Of a DNA stretch of 64,000 nt, positions 1 through 11,438 are shown one piece after another. The DNA is from Haliclona indistincta. Taxonomy: Eukaryota > Porifera > Demospongiae > Haplosclerida > Chalinidae. The notes beneath the pieces were generated by a model that saw only the letters and a program-made list of their open reading frames with translations, searched no databases and had not been told where the DNA came from. Where the stretch lies: positions 6,242,093-6,306,092 of the forward strand of contig OZ024783.1 of assembly GCA_964017065.1 (NCBI GenBank). The letters run 5' to 3'. A program made the position numbers and the translations under genes. Positions within the stretch are counted from its first letter, which is position 1. Each line of letters begins with the position of its first letter.

Positions 1-484
1 ATCAGGGCTCGGCTTACCAAGACTCTTGCTACCACTGTAGTGAGAAAATAGCACTGACCAGGGCATCATACAATTTTTTGGTTGATCAGCTTTATCTTAT
101 CTTTAATGTATACAAACACAAAACCACAAAATTACTAGTAACGAAAAAACGAAAAATTAATTATTTTTATCAAAGTTCAATTTACTTAATTTTTTTTATT
201 TTTTACTTTACCAAAAAAAATTAATTAAATTTTGTCAAATTTTTCACACCAAACTGATTCAAATCTTCGAAATAAACATTCCATGCTTATAAGAAATTTA
301 ATGAAAACGTGTTATACTGCCAAATGATGTCAAGAATAATAACTTGCAAAACTTCACTGTACAAATATAACTATACAGATTTAACCTCCATGTAAGGAAC
401 AGCTTCATATAACGAAAAAATTCGCCCAAACTTCTCTGCTGTAGAGAGGTTCCACTGTACTTTACTCTCAAAGTGCTCACGTAC
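1..484. other. AT-rich non-coding stretch, intron of the MRH receptor gene
   Basis: This stretch lies beyond the last visible donor (GTACGT on the minus strand, at 484-483) of the MRH receptor gene. It is AT-rich with runs of T and A. I see no exon with MRH signatures in it, so the next receptor exon probably lies outside the window. Confidence 0.6.
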
Positions 485-3400
485 CTTGATGTGACTAGAC
501 AAGCTCCACTGTTACTGGTAGCACACGACGAGGATCCCTGAGTGTCCAGTTGGTTATTCGATGAAATGGGCTGACACACCGACAAGTAAGCAGTCAGAGA
601 AGAGTTAATCTGAATCGGCGGAACTTTGTACGAGAGAAACCAATCCAATTCATCGAAATTATCCACCTCGCACTGCTGTCCGATAACAGGCGTGTCATCC
701 CTAACAAGCGGAGTGTAGACGATGAATGAATACTCGCATTGCTGCTCCGGAAGAATCACTAGCCTTTCCTTTGGCCCGTACTCGAAAGATATTGAGGCCC
801 TTCGTGGTTTTGGCGTGGTATGACAGACTTCTCCGTTCATGTAGATAACATGCACTTTACCATCGATGAGGGTAAGGTTGTTCAATCGTCCGAGTATTTT
901 AGTTTTGGTTGGGTCATTAATTTTAGTCTGACAAGCACCGATATTTTTGTCTTGGCTGGTACCACATCGTATACTGTTACCTCCGAGCGCTATTGTGTAC
1001 TTGTAGTCAGTTCCGCCATCGCTATGGTTACCGGAAAGAGAACGAGATATGGAGGNNNNNNNNNNNNNNNNNNNNNNNNNNNNNNNNNNNNNNNNNNNNN
1101 NNNNNNNNNNNNNNNNNNNNNNNNNNNNNNNNNNNNNNNNNNNNNNNNNNNNNNNNNNNNNNNNNNNNNNNNNNNNNNNNNNNNNNNNNNNNNNNNNNNN
1201 NNNNNNNNNNNNNNNNNNNNNNNNNNNNNNNNNNNNNNNNNNNNNNNNNNNNNNNGGGAGGGAGAGAACCAACAGTGAAACTGACAGAGGATGAGGAGTG
1301 ACTTACTGCTCCAATGCCATGCTGGCAGTGAAAGTTGACATGCACTGTTGATCTCAGTCCAGTGCTGGAGCACTGCTCTCCATTGTGGTAGGTCAGTCTC
1401 AGTTGTCCCTCATCGAGCACCACTAGATCAGCGGTCACAAAGCCCAGGTTGACACCGGTATTGTTCATATCCGGCTTATACTTGCAGCCGCCCATGAACG
1501 GCACATGAGGGCAGAAGGGATCGCTATCCAACACAAGTGAATTGCATCCACCGATCACATATCGATAGCCGTCTTTTTCTCCCAGAACTATCCAGTGGTG
1601 AGATTCTAGAAGCGGCGAGAGATCGTATTTTCCTCCGCCCGCCCTGCAGCTTAGCTTTCTCGGAGTACAGGCAAGAGCAGTCGGCCAGACGAACGAATAG
1701 CTACAGTTGTTTCCGAATTCTTGTTGGTACCGAGGAGCGCCGTAAAAGTCCTTAGTTTGAGAGTCGCAGACGAAATCGATCTCAACAGAACGTGGGCGAT
1801 TGTTATGATGACAGATATCACCGCCAGAATAAGTCAAGTGTAGAGTCTCTCCGATAACACTCAGAGACATGGTGGAAAATGCACCGCAAGAGTGGTTTCT
1901 CCCTACGGTATCTACTTGACAAACTGATTCGCCGTCAACTGCAGTACACAGTGAATCCTTGTCGGTAAGACTACCGCAAACTGTCACATTGAAGGATCCG
2001 GTCCCGTTGTTGCCAGAGTCTGTGTAGCCGACCGTATAATGATGGTTGTTCAAGCGAAGAGGCATCAGGTTGAACGTGTAGCCCTTGACAGTATCAGTAA
2101 CTGAGCAGTTCTGTGTTGTTTGTTTCTTGATCGGACAAGCCGCTCGTGTGTCCCACTGGAAGTTGTATTCACAAGGATTCGCCTCGTCCCCTCCGCTGAC
2201 AAAATGAGGCCCGCTCTACAAAATGACAGAATCGAAATCAGTAAAACAATCTAGAAAAAAATGAACCAAAATTCTGTTCTAAAACTAAGTTTTGTCTGAA
2301 CAAAAAAATCATTGAACCTCGCATGTCATTTACATACAAGCATTGACAATGTAAATCCTTAAATAAAAGCTGGTGCGTCTATTTCCTAAGCAATGTTTTA
2401 AAAGGGTTTATCAATAATCATAGGCTTTACTGTAACAGCCCGGGCAACAATTTAGGGGAGGCATCTATTTAAGGAGGGCTTCTATTAGGATTCACAATAC
2501 AACACCACAATGTACATCAGTTGACTGACTACATCAGCTTACATCAGTTGAAGCAGCAAGGTCGCAGGTCAGTTTGATGTTAGTGAATACTTGTGAACAG
2601 TGACTGGTTTGAGAGTCCGATGAGGGACTGGTGTAGTTGTAACGAAGATAGAGAGAGTCACCATTACTGGTCACACTGAGCTTAGCAGAAGACGCATAAC
2701 CTATATCGGTATTCGGTGAAGCTGGATTTTTGGTGATTCTACATGCAGCCGAGAGTGGATTACAGCCACCGATCCCTTGCAAATTTAGAGGTCGACAGAC
2801 GTTGATTACGTAGACGGAGCCGTCTGACCCCTCGGCCTGCCAGTTGCCCGTCAAACGGGATAATTCAGTGAGATCATATACGGCACCGCTCGGCGTAAAT
2901 AGAATGCACTCGGTAGCTCGATAAGCAGGTGGGCAGGCTAGCTTGGTACGCATCTCAACAAGATATTCACAATGCCTGATTTCTGTGACATTTTCGACTA
3001 CAGCTTGGTGAGCATTAGGGTCGCAAAGAAAGGTCATGGTTGTTGTACGTGTGTCCCCTCCGCTGCACGAATGACCTCCGCTGTAGGTCAGCTTGAGAGA
3101 GCTGTCAGCGTAGATTAGGGTGGAGTTGGGTTTGCCGCAGGAGATGGGATTATGAGCACCGGACACTTGACACATTGCTGCGCCATTTTCACAGTCACCT
3201 GAAGGCAGAGCATCGCAAACACGAATCCTGTACGAGTACTTGGAGTTGTTAAAAGTGTAAGTATGAGTGGAAAGTGAAGTCAAATTGAACGAAAATCCAG
3301 TGGATTTTTCTTGCACAAGACAGCTTGATCCAACCTGACTAACTTGAGGACAAGCAGCGTATGTCGGCCAGTGAAATTCCGAAACGTTTGCAACCACTTG

Positions 3401-6400
3401 ACTGATGAAAACCGGCAAACTCTGCAGCCGTCCAGTCTCACAAATATACCGGATTAGAGCTTGGTGCCCATTGCTGCCTGCTTTGGTCGATACAGAGAAA
3501 ACATTCTTGTCATAAGCCTCAAGAGAGTTCTGGTCAAAGGTTTGAAAAGAGCCGAAGCCAACAGCTAGAGGGGACTGTTTGCGAATTTGGCAGACGCTGT
3601 TGTTCCAACAAGCTTGAGGAACAACTCGTAAATTACAATATTTTGCTGCTGTGAGTTGTTCATTCGTTCCCTCAAGCTCACCACAAGGATTGATGAGGTA
3701 GCATTCTGTATCATTGTTGTAGCTAATGGCAGCAAACGTTGGGTTGACTCCTTCTGTTAGACGTCCTAGGTCGTAGCTCAAACCACCAAGCTTGAACTCA
3801 CATGAAAATTTCGACCTTTTCGCAGCACAAGCAAGCTCAGTGACCCACTCAAACTCATAGATACACTCGTTTTCCGTCACAAACGAAATGCAATTGTCCG
3901 AACCACAAGAGCTACTGACCTTTCCCGGGCACGTTAGAGTGATAATCGAGGTCCGAGAGATTCCATTGTGACAAGAATCACCAGAGAAGTACGTCAGAGA
4001 TAGAGTGTTGTCAGCGTAACGTAGCGTACCATTCCCCTGCCCGAGAGATCGACAAGCGTCTGAAGACAAATCGGTCTGCGTGACTCTAATGGGCGGCTGC
4101 GGAGAGTGACCGCTACATTGTGAGTTTAACCCCACACCTGAACAAGGAGACAGAAAGTACTGATAATGCGAGCTCCCAGCGGTCGTAGTGACGTTCATTG
4201 GCTGCTTAGCCAACCCACTGATGTCGAATTGCAGACCAAATGGAGTAGAGAGTTTGCATGTTTTAGTCTGAATGGCGGAGATCTCACAAGCATACATAGT
4301 GTTCCATATGATGTTGATCAAACAGAGCTTGTTATCAATGAAGTCAATTTTTGGACCAAGAACCTAAAATAAGAATAAATTTGATACAAATTTGTACAGC
4401 ATGAGTATCAAAATGAGAGTGAATTTGAAAAAAGGGGTCCCTTGCTCCTGCAATGTTTGAACGCACACATGTTTTCAAATAGCTTCTACTCAGTCAAACA
4501 TCAAAATGTATTTTTGTGTATAATAATTATTTGATCGTTCTGCTTGCTGTATATCAAATGGTAGAGACATGGTACTAAATTTGGATGAATGGCAGCAAGT
4601 TGAAAACATGCGCACGTTCGAAAATTGCAGGAGCAAAGTGACCCCATTTCTGACATAAATTATTGTGAGAGCTACATGTATAGTAGATGGTCATACACAC
4701 AAGGTAGTTTCCCTGAAATCAAAAACGTATAAACCAAAATCAAACCATGATTTACAACTACTGTAACCACATTGAAGGCGAATTGATAACAATCCTACTC
4801 ACGGTCTCAATCAATCCTTCATGTGTGCCTGAACACAGCTATGATATGACTCAATATATTATGTAAGATATAGAGTGCGCCCTGCTATAACAATCATAAG
4901 GCACTGTCATCTACACCCACATGCATAAACATTGTATAATCATTTTCAGCTTCGTCAAAAGTGTTCTATCAAAAATGTATGGTAACCTCCAGTCGAAACT
5001 GAAATTAAGTTATTATCAATAATTATCTCTAAGTGCAATGCATAGAGTATGCTCAGATAGAAATCTCACCTGGTCTCCAGTTGGGCATAAGAAATGAATT
5101 TTAACCATTGGGTGATCACAGCCTGTCACCTTATCGTTGCTGATGGGGTACTCCACGGTGAGAAAGTCACCCTCCATGTGGGGCGTGGCTGAGGCTCGAG
5201 AGCCCGTGAGCCTCGACAATGCTAACTTCTTGGTCTTTATAGACAGGTCTCTATCGCCTGAGACCAGACACGCCATCGAACCGCCACAACCATCATTTCT
5301 ATTCATCGGACGGCACACACTGACGTCTACACGTATGTCCGGTCGTTCGGACATGGTAGCAGAAAATCCAGTATCTTTGATCAAACCCGATAGATCTATG
5401 TAGGCTGCTTTTAGACCATTGTCATGTATCGGATGAATGCTATAGCATTTGGTCTCGTTCTTGGGAGCGGTAGCACCACTTGGATTGCAGACAGCAGAAG
5501 TGATCCAGATTATCTCCACCACGTGCCTGTTGGGCACTCCTTCAAGTACTTGAGGAACTCCCTGAAACAGTGAAACCATATCATGTACACACGTTAATGC
5601 AGTGAATTACAAACAAAGAACTGAGATGGAAACAGACCAAATGTATTGTCTTAGATACTAACTGCATGAACATTACAAGCATCAGGACTAGTGTATGCTA
5701 TAGAGCAGTAGCTCAGTGGTTTGTTGTGTATAGTATAAAGCAAGATTCACTCAATCAGGACTAGTGTCTGCTATAGAGCAGTAACTCAGTGGTTTGTTGT
5801 GTATAGTATAAAGCAAGATTCACTCAATCAGGACTAGTGTCTGCTATAGAGCAGTAACTCAGTGGTTTGTTGTGTACAGTATAAAGCAAGATTCACTCAA
5901 TCAGGACTAGTGTCTGCTATAGAGCAGTAACTCAGTGGTTTGTTGTGTACAGTATAAAGCAAGATTCACTCAATCAGGACTAGTGTCTGCTATAGAGCAG
6001 TAACTCAGTGGTTTGTTGTGCACAGTATAAAGCAAGATCAATTCACTCAATCAGGACTAGTGTCTGCTATAGAGCAGTAACTCAGTGGTTTGCTGTGTAC
6101 AGTATAAAGCAAGATTCACTCAATCAGGACTAGTGTCTGCTATAGAGCAGTAACTCAGTGGTTTGTTGTGTACAGTATAAAGCAAGATTCACTCAATCAG
6201 GACTAGTGTCTGCTATAGAGCAGTAACTCAGTGGTTTGCTGTGTACAGTATAAAGCAAGATTCACTCAATCAGGACTAGTGTCTGCTATAGAGCAGTAAC
6301 TCAGTGGTTTGTTATGTACAGTATAAAGCTAGATTCACTCAATCAAGACTAATACTAACAAAATCATTATTACTACCATGCACTGTCTCTCTCACCATTG

Positions 6401-7122
6401 TAGGTCCACATACAAAACTGATAGTCACGTTCCCCACACCAAAGCGAGATAGAGCGTCGTGTCCATAGTTATAAGACAGGCTCAACACTTTCTTGTCAAC
6501 TTGATACTCACAGCTGGAATGTGATCCGAGATTGAAAAACTCTTGAAAATCCTCCGTATAACAGACATGTCCTCCGCGACACACGGTTGGCGTTGGCGCA
6601 GCACTGGGTAGCTGTCCACACACACTGAGATTGAAGAAGACCGGGATTGTCGCAAAAGAGGTTTTTTCAAAATAAACAGCTTCCCACACCCTAAAAAGAA
6701 ACCATAAAAAGTCTGTTCACAAACTGGACCGTAAAATACAAACATGAGAGAGGGAGGGAGAGAGAGAGGGAGAGAGGGAGAGAGAGGGAGGAAGGTAGGG
6801 AGGGGAGAGAGAGAGGGAGGGAGAGAGAGAGAGGGAGGGGAGATAGAGGGAGGGGGGGAGAGAGAGAGAGGGAGGGGAGAGAGGGAGGGGCATGCATAAA
6901 ACTGTCTACAGTAGGACACCGCTTTACACAAAGATTTGATAGATTTACCACCTGTACTCGATAATATCGTGTTTCTCACCCTGATAGTGGAGAGAGGTTC
7001 ACGTTGTACGAGTCCACATGATACACACACGTTGACGGGCAAGACTGCCAGCTCTCGGTTACAGCGATGAGTGCCGCTAGAGTCAAGCAAGCACAGATCG
7101 CTCCGATTCTTGTCTGCAACAT
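485..7122 (-). CDS. Cation-independent mannose-6-phosphate receptor (IGF2R)-like multi-MRH protein, 3' part beyond window
   Basis: Six exons on the minus strand: 6980-7122, 6396-6690, 5070-5561, 2543-4363, 1307-2215, and 485 to at least 1055 (running into the N gap). All junctions are GT/AG and phases agree; exons 2-5 end in phase 0. The ATG at 7122 opens a signal peptide (MLQTRIGAICACLTLAALIA) followed directly by Cys-rich repeats. The first five exons give about 1,220 residues. Repeats of about 145 residues recur with CIMR hallmarks: W-x-T-x-x-A-C between repeats (WVTELAC, WPTYAAC, WDTRAAC), L-x-L-x-Y-x-x-G-x-x-C, and a C-x-Y-x-F/V pair (CIYEFEW, CSYSFVW). About ten repeats are visible; vertebrate CI-MPR has fifteen. 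Several repeats keep the Arg and C-x-Tyr positions used by M6P-binding domains (GISRTS with ENECIY; NNRPRS), so glycan binding is plausible but inferred. Expected role is sorting of lysosomal glycoproteins in the Golgi/endosome. The transmembrane end is not in the window. Confidence 0.85.
1056..1255. other. Assembly gap (200 N)
   Basis: Exactly 200 N bases, a typical scaffold-gap placeholder. The gap falls at the 5' border of the sixth receptor exon, so that exon's acceptor is hidden. A GGGAGGGAGAGA tract flanks it on the right, which suggests an unresolved GA microsatellite. Confidence 0.98.
2352..2494. mobile_element. Small MITE in receptor intron (family also at 31529-31907)
   Basis: Ends resemble each other in inverted orientation: AATCCTTAAATAAAAGC at the left and GGAGGGCTTCTATTAGGATT at the right. 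A longer relative with the same ends sits in an ASK1 intron at 31529-31907. No coding capacity. Confidence 0.5.
4413..4665. mobile_element. Palindromic MITE in receptor intron (family also at 31046-31287)
   Basis: Subterminal inverted segments GAAAAAAGGGGTC and GTGACCCCATTTCTGA flank an AT-rich core. Both halves also contain GCTCCTGCAATGTTTGAACG and its inverted counterpart. Better preserved in ASK1 intron sequence at 31046-31287, with a further fragment near 33120-33280. Confidence 0.55.
5681..6349 (+). repeat. 73-bp tandem repeat, about 9 copies, with a tRNA-like A box
   Basis: About nine head-to-tail copies of a 73-bp unit beginning ATCAGGACTAGTGT, in the receptor intron between exons 2 and 3. 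One copy has a three-base insertion (near 6040). Each unit carries GTARCTCAGTGG; the first copy reads TAGCTCAGTGG, which fits the RNA polymerase III A-box consensus. Later copies have TAACTCAGTGG. I see no clean B box. It may be a SINE head amplified in tandem. Confidence 0.85.
6746..6891. repeat. GA-rich microsatellite in receptor intron 1
   Basis: Imperfect GGGA/GAGA repeats on the plus strand, so a CT tract in the sense of the receptor gene. Long apparent reading frames across it are repeat artefacts. Confidence 0.9.
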
Positions 7123-7375
7123 GGTCGATCGATCGATCGAGAATCAACCCGTGCTTACAGTGGGCGTGGTTTCACATCACGTGTTACTCATGCATGTATT
7201 ATGAGTCTGAGCGAGCACTCAGACAAGTGCATAGGGCGGGGCTCAAGCGTGGGCGAGCTCGCAACACGCATGCTTCAAACAACATCGTGTCATAGATTGC
7301 CGAGTGCTGTAAACATGAGATAAATAATGATTAAAACAATACACAATCTTGTCTCTGCTAATTCTCTTCATGAAT
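7123..7375 (-). promoter_or_regulatory. Putative promoter of the MRH receptor gene
   Basis: Short interval between the receptor ATG and the stop of the next gene. It has a CACGTG E-box at 7178-7183 (context ATCACGTGTT, related to the CLEAR element recognised by TFEB/MITF in vertebrates), GC-box-like GGGCGGGGC near 7227, and several GTGGGCG motifs. GATCGATCGATCGA lies just upstream of the ATG. Function is inferred from position and motifs only. Confidence 0.45.
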
Positions 7376-8038
7376 CTAGTCAGACTTGGAGGCCGCTGGT
7401 AACCACACTTCATTATGGCGTCCAAAGATTCTGTACGGGGGGTCATAGCCGGCTGTATAGTAACAATCTTTGACATATTCCCTGTTGTCTTGAGCAAGCT
7501 TCTCCTTTAGATTTTCCAAGTGCTGGGCAACTTTGTCGTTTGATTCATATCCCCCAAAGGATTTTACATAGACTGTCATCGCTGGAAGATCAAGAAAGTC
7601 TAAGTCTGGGTTTGTGGGAGCGGGAGCGCTGTCTTGTAACTCAAACGGGACGAAGAATCCTACTGTTATGTTGGATTCACCCTCAACTTGACTGGGAACT
7701 ACTTTAGCTAGCACAGGCGAGGTCATTTCAACTTTCTGTTTTGCTTGGTTCGTTCCAGAGATGTACTTGAACAACAGCATGAAGCCTGTGTACAGAGCAC
7801 CCTTTCTGTCCGTGCCCGTTATGGTCGTTGAGATCCACCTCGTGGGCTGAGTGTATTCACGGATTTCGTAGCTGTTCTCGTCTCCTCCGACTACAGTGTA
7901 GTGTGGCGTCTCCAGCCCGCGAGCATACGGTGAAGATCCGGTCGGACTGTTGGCGTCAGTAGATTGTGACGAACCCATTTTACTGATCTTTGTGGAAGAG
8001 AAAAGTCTAACTCGCTTGACGATGAGTCTGTGAAGCAT
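7376..8038 (-). CDS. SOUL heme-binding protein 1 (HEBP2-like), no signal peptide
   Basis: Intronless frame of 220 codons, stop at 7376. SOUL-family signatures: YEIREY near the start, MTSPVLAK, FFVPFELQ, LPAMTVYVKSFGGY, and the C-terminal GRHNEVWLP. SOUL/HEBP proteins bind heme or porphyrin. Two in-frame starts are plausible. MLHRLIVKRVRLFSS at 8038 gives a basic, Ser-rich, presequence-like N-terminus. MGSSQSTD at 7978 fits the N-myristoylation pattern MGxxxS. Unlike its five neighbours it lacks a signal peptide and the Cys pair near the N-terminus, so it is probably the intracellular member. It lies at the 3' end of the cluster, 253 bp from the receptor ATG. Confidence 0.88.
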   Translation of the reverse strand: MLHRLIVKRVRLFSSTKISKMGSSQSTDANSPTGSSPYARGLETPHYTVVGGDENSYEIREYTQPTRWISTTITGTDRKGALYTGFMLLFKYISGTNQAKQKVEMTSPVLAKVVPSQVEGESNITVGFFVPFELQDSAPAPTNPDLDFLDLPAMTVYVKSFGGYESNDKVAQHLENLKEKLAQDNREYVKDCYYTAGYDPPYRIFGRHNEVWLPAASKSD

Positions 8039-8384
8039 CCGACGCGCCGTTGTTGTTGTAGAGCGGCGTGTTAAAAAGTTCCTGATATTCTAGTATACTC
8101 TCAAATGATTACGTCGTGTTACGCAACTTTTCCTTCGCATTGTGCATGCAGCACTAACTCGTTACGTAAGGATGCTGACAATTACTTGTGCTGCTGTAAA
8201 TAAGTCTTCCCGTTGTCTAGCTTATGTCACTACGATGCTGCAAATGATTTGTCATCACATGATCAGTTACTTGAAAAGAAAAGAATTTTAACATACAAAA
8301 ATAATGATGTAGAAACAACTGTATGACTACATGCTAGCTGTAGTGTTATTTAGTTACATGTATTGTTTTACTATTGTGATTAAT
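8039..8384. other. Intergenic, SOUL1 promoter region
   Basis: About 350 bp between SOUL gene 2 and the SOUL1 start. No gene, repeat or TIR element is apparent. It should contain the SOUL1 promoter and the SOUL2 3' end. Confidence 0.4.
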
Positions 8385-8969
8385 TTATTTTGCCTTTAGC
8401 CACACTTCGTTGTGACGATTGGTCAGTTTAAATGGCGAGTCATAATCAGCTGCAAAGTAGTACTCTTTCACATAACCTAGTTTATCTTTAGCAAGTTGTT
8501 CCTTCAGATCTTTCAGATTTGTCGTAAGCAATTCATTCGTAATAAAACCTCCAAATGACTTGACATAGACTTTCATAGCTGGGAGGTTAGTTATTGACAG
8601 AGCATGATCGGTTGGAACTGGTGTGTCAGACTGATAGGAAAAGGGCACAAAGAACAGTGTAGTGATGTTGCTCCGCTCTCCACCACTCAACGGGACTACT
8701 TTAGATGCCACAGGTGCTGCCATGGGAATCTTTACATCATCACTATTGTCACCTGAAATGTACTGGAAGAGCTTCTCGAATCCCTCGGCTGTTGCAGCAG
8801 AGTAGCTGGCCGAGGTGACTGTAGTTCCAACCCACTTTGAAGCCAGGTAGTGACGTACTTCGTAGCCATTGAATTTTGGGCAGTCTAAATCATGGCAGAA
8901 GCTTGGCTCACTTGCACTAGCCTTGTATGAAGATGCAGCAAAAAGAAGAACAAATGCTAATACTGACAT
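8385..8969 (-). CDS. SOUL heme-binding protein 2, secreted
   Basis: Intronless. I chose the ATG at 8969 because it begins a clean signal peptide (MSVLAFVLLFAASSYKASA); an in-frame ATG at 9017 only adds 16 mixed residues. The mature part opens with FCHDLDCPKF, a Cys pair shared by the cluster, then GYEVRHYLASKWVGTT, MAAPVASK, FFVPFSYQ, LPAMKVYVKSFGGF and the C-terminal RHNEVWLKAK. Length (about 194 residues) is normal for a single SOUL domain. Predicted secreted or lumenal tetrapyrrole-binding protein. Closest relative is the broken copy just upstream. Confidence 0.88.
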   Translation of the reverse strand: MSVLAFVLLFAASSYKASASEPSFCHDLDCPKFNGYEVRHYLASKWVGTTVTSASYSAATAEGFEKLFQYISGDNSDDVKIPMAAPVASKVVPLSGGERSNITTLFFVPFSYQSDTPVPTDHALSITNLPAMKVYVKSFGGFITNELLTTNLKDLKEQLAKDKLGYVKEYYFAADYDSPFKLTNRHNEVWLKAK

Positions 8970-9324
8970 GATCTGACTTAAGCTGCCGCACTGAAATAAA
9001 ATGAAACTGTGCTTCATTTAACTTCCTGCAAATATCCATTCACATGCAGGTGTCAAGTGCAGGAAGTTTGGCTGAGTATCTTCTGCTGGTTTATCATGAT
9101 CACATGACCTTGTTATTCATGCAGCCAATTGGGCAATTGTCAAACTGAAGTAATTGTCATGCAGTTTCAAATAATTATTATTGTATAAACTTAACAATTT
9201 TTACCACTGCAGTCGCATGCAAAACAGAATTACATTAGAGATCAGCAACATTACTTACAATAGCTATATGCGTTAGTTGGATTATTTTAGCGAGATCCTG
9301 AGTTTAACAGACAGCTGCTTGAAT

Positions 9325-9911
9325 CTATTTTGCCTTCAGCCACACCTCATTGTGACGATCATTTTTGGTATAAGGATCATTATATGCGGCTGCAAAGTAG
9401 TATTCTTCCTCATAATCGAGTTTGTCTTCATCAATTTCTTTCTTCAGCTTTTTCAAATTTTTATTCAGCGATATCTATTTGTAATAAGACCTCCAAATGA
9501 TTTGACATACACTTTCATAGCTGGTAGATCAGTGAATACAAGAGTGTGATCAGTTGGCGTTGGCAAGTACGACTGATACAAAAAGGGCACAAAGAAGAGA
9601 GTAGTGAAGTTACTCTCTCCGTCACCAAGTGGAACGATTTTGGATGCCACAGGTACAGTCATTGGAATCGTCATTCTGTCATTGTTGTCACCTAAAATGT
9701 ATCGAAAGAGCTTCTCAAATCCCTCATAAGATGCATGAGTGTAACTCAATGACATAACAGTAGTTCCGATCCATTTTGAAGGCAAGTAGTGACGTACTTC
9801 GTAACCAGTGAATTTTGGGCAGTCTAAATTATGACAGATTTTCGGTTTACCAGCAGTGATAGAAGTAGCGTAAAGAAGAACAAGAGCTAAAGGCACTATA
9901 ATAGCCGTCAT
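9325..9911 (-). pseudogene. SOUL heme-binding protein 3, frameshifted
   Basis: Starts at 9911 with a signal peptide (MTAIIVPLALVLLYATSITA) and reads as a normal secreted SOUL protein (ICHNLDCPKF, LPAMKVYVKSFGG) until ITNRYR, where it meets a stop at 9465. Homology to paralogue 2 resumes in another frame, ending RHNEVWLKAK with a stop at 9325. A single one-base indel near 9470-9480 explains this. It is either a recent pseudogene or an assembly error; the rest is not degraded. Confidence 0.8.
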
Positions 9912-10267
9912 GATCTTCTGTTACACAGAATTGTGCAATGTGCTTCGGACTTTAACAGTATTTATAAGCTCATTTTAGCTCCCGGCTGATATCCATGGAA
10001 GCTTGGCTTTGTATCATAGCTACAGGCTATCTAAACCTCTCACATGACTTTGCTCCACCATGCAACCATGGTGCATACATTTTATCATGTTAGTACAATA
10101 GCGTGCCGCCAACCTGTCGCCAGCTGTAATTTATTGACCAGTAACAAGTTAAAACTTCATGTAACATTATCAGTACAACTCAGGTTATACTAGTCCCTAA
10201 AGGTGGTAAACAAAAAAGAGAATTTATAAAGTGTCATAAACATAAGCAGCAAAATATGCTATTTGAA

Positions 10268-10876
10268 TTACTTCGGCAGTAGCCAAACTTCGTTGTGGCG
10301 ATCAAGGAATCTGTATGGAGAGTCATAACCAGCTGCAAAGTAGAAATCTGTTACATAAGCTTGTCCGTTGTTGTCGAGTTCTGTTCTCAATTTCTCAATA
10401 TTTTCTTTCACTTGTTCATTGCGCATGTACCCTCCAAATGACTTCACGTATGCTGTGATGGCCGGTAGTTCAACAATGCCGAGTGCAGGGTTAGTTGGCA
10501 CTGAAGTGTTCGACTGGTAGGCAAAAGGGACAAAGAACAGTGTAGTAAAGTTGCTTTGTCCTCCTCCAATTGGAACGATCTTGGAAGCTACTGGAGAAGC
10601 CATGGGTATCTTGATCTTATCCTTGTTTTCACCTTCTATGTAGTCAAAGAGTTGCTGGAAAGCCGCATTGGTTGCCTTGTCATAATCTGTACCAGTAGAT
10701 GTGGTTCCAACCCACTTCGAGGGCATGTAGGCACGTGTTTCGTACCCTGCTTTGCTCACAGACACCACTGTGTATTTTGGGCAATCAAGTCCATTGCAGA
10801 ATTTTGGTCCATCAGACACTTTTGAGGGGGCAGCAGTTGCCAGAGAAAAGACAGCAACAAGCACTAGTACTTTCAT
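10268..10876 (-). CDS. SOUL heme-binding protein 4, secreted
   Basis: Intronless, 202 codons, ATG at 10876. Signal peptide MKVLVLVAVFSLATAAPS, then FCNGLDCPKYTVVSVSKAGY, SKWVGTT, MASPVASKIVP, FFVPFAYQ, LPAITAYVKSFGGY and C-terminal DRHNEVWLLPK. It has potential N-glycosylation sites (NFT, NTS). Full-length single-domain protein, predicted secreted. Intermediate between the 2/3 and 5/6 subgroups. Confidence 0.88.
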   Translation of the reverse strand: MKVLVLVAVFSLATAAPSKVSDGPKFCNGLDCPKYTVVSVSKAGYETRAYMPSKWVGTTSTGTDYDKATNAAFQQLFDYIEGENKDKIKIPMASPVASKIVPIGGGQSNFTTLFFVPFAYQSNTSVPTNPALGIVELPAITAYVKSFGGYMRNEQVKENIEKLRTELDNNGQAYVTDFYFAAGYDSPYRFLDRHNEVWLLPK

Positions 10877-11438
10877 AGTGATAAAGAATGAAGCAAAAGC
10901 TGATCTGAGGATGAAACGGAGGTCGGAGATCTATACTGTGAGACTAGGCGAGATGTCTTGCTTATATTGTCATGTGTATCCTCCTTTGAATATGCTTGTC
11001 AGCACTTGCTGACCATTACTGTTACGTAAGATTGTAGTCATAGCTCTTTGATGACATAAAATTACATAATGGCTGGGTGCAGCTACACATGGATGTATTA
11101 CAGCACGTTATTGAATACCAATCGTGCTTGCGGGACAAACTTGACCTCTAATTAATCTGCGCACAGCGCACCTCTGATGATGCGATGAAGCTGTAGATTG
11201 CAACGTAGCACATCTTGCACCAATGTGTCAACTACATGTAAGCGGAAGTCAATTTAGCACTGTGGAATTCAATTAGTAACATCATGTGGGCGTGACGGAC
11301 AGTCTTTGACGCTACGTTGCATAGGTTGCTAGATTTTCATTTGAAAATAATAATTATTATTATTTAAAACATTGGTATAAATTCTACAATCAAAAAGTTT
11401 CATAATCATGCATATGCATGCATAATATACACACTGGT

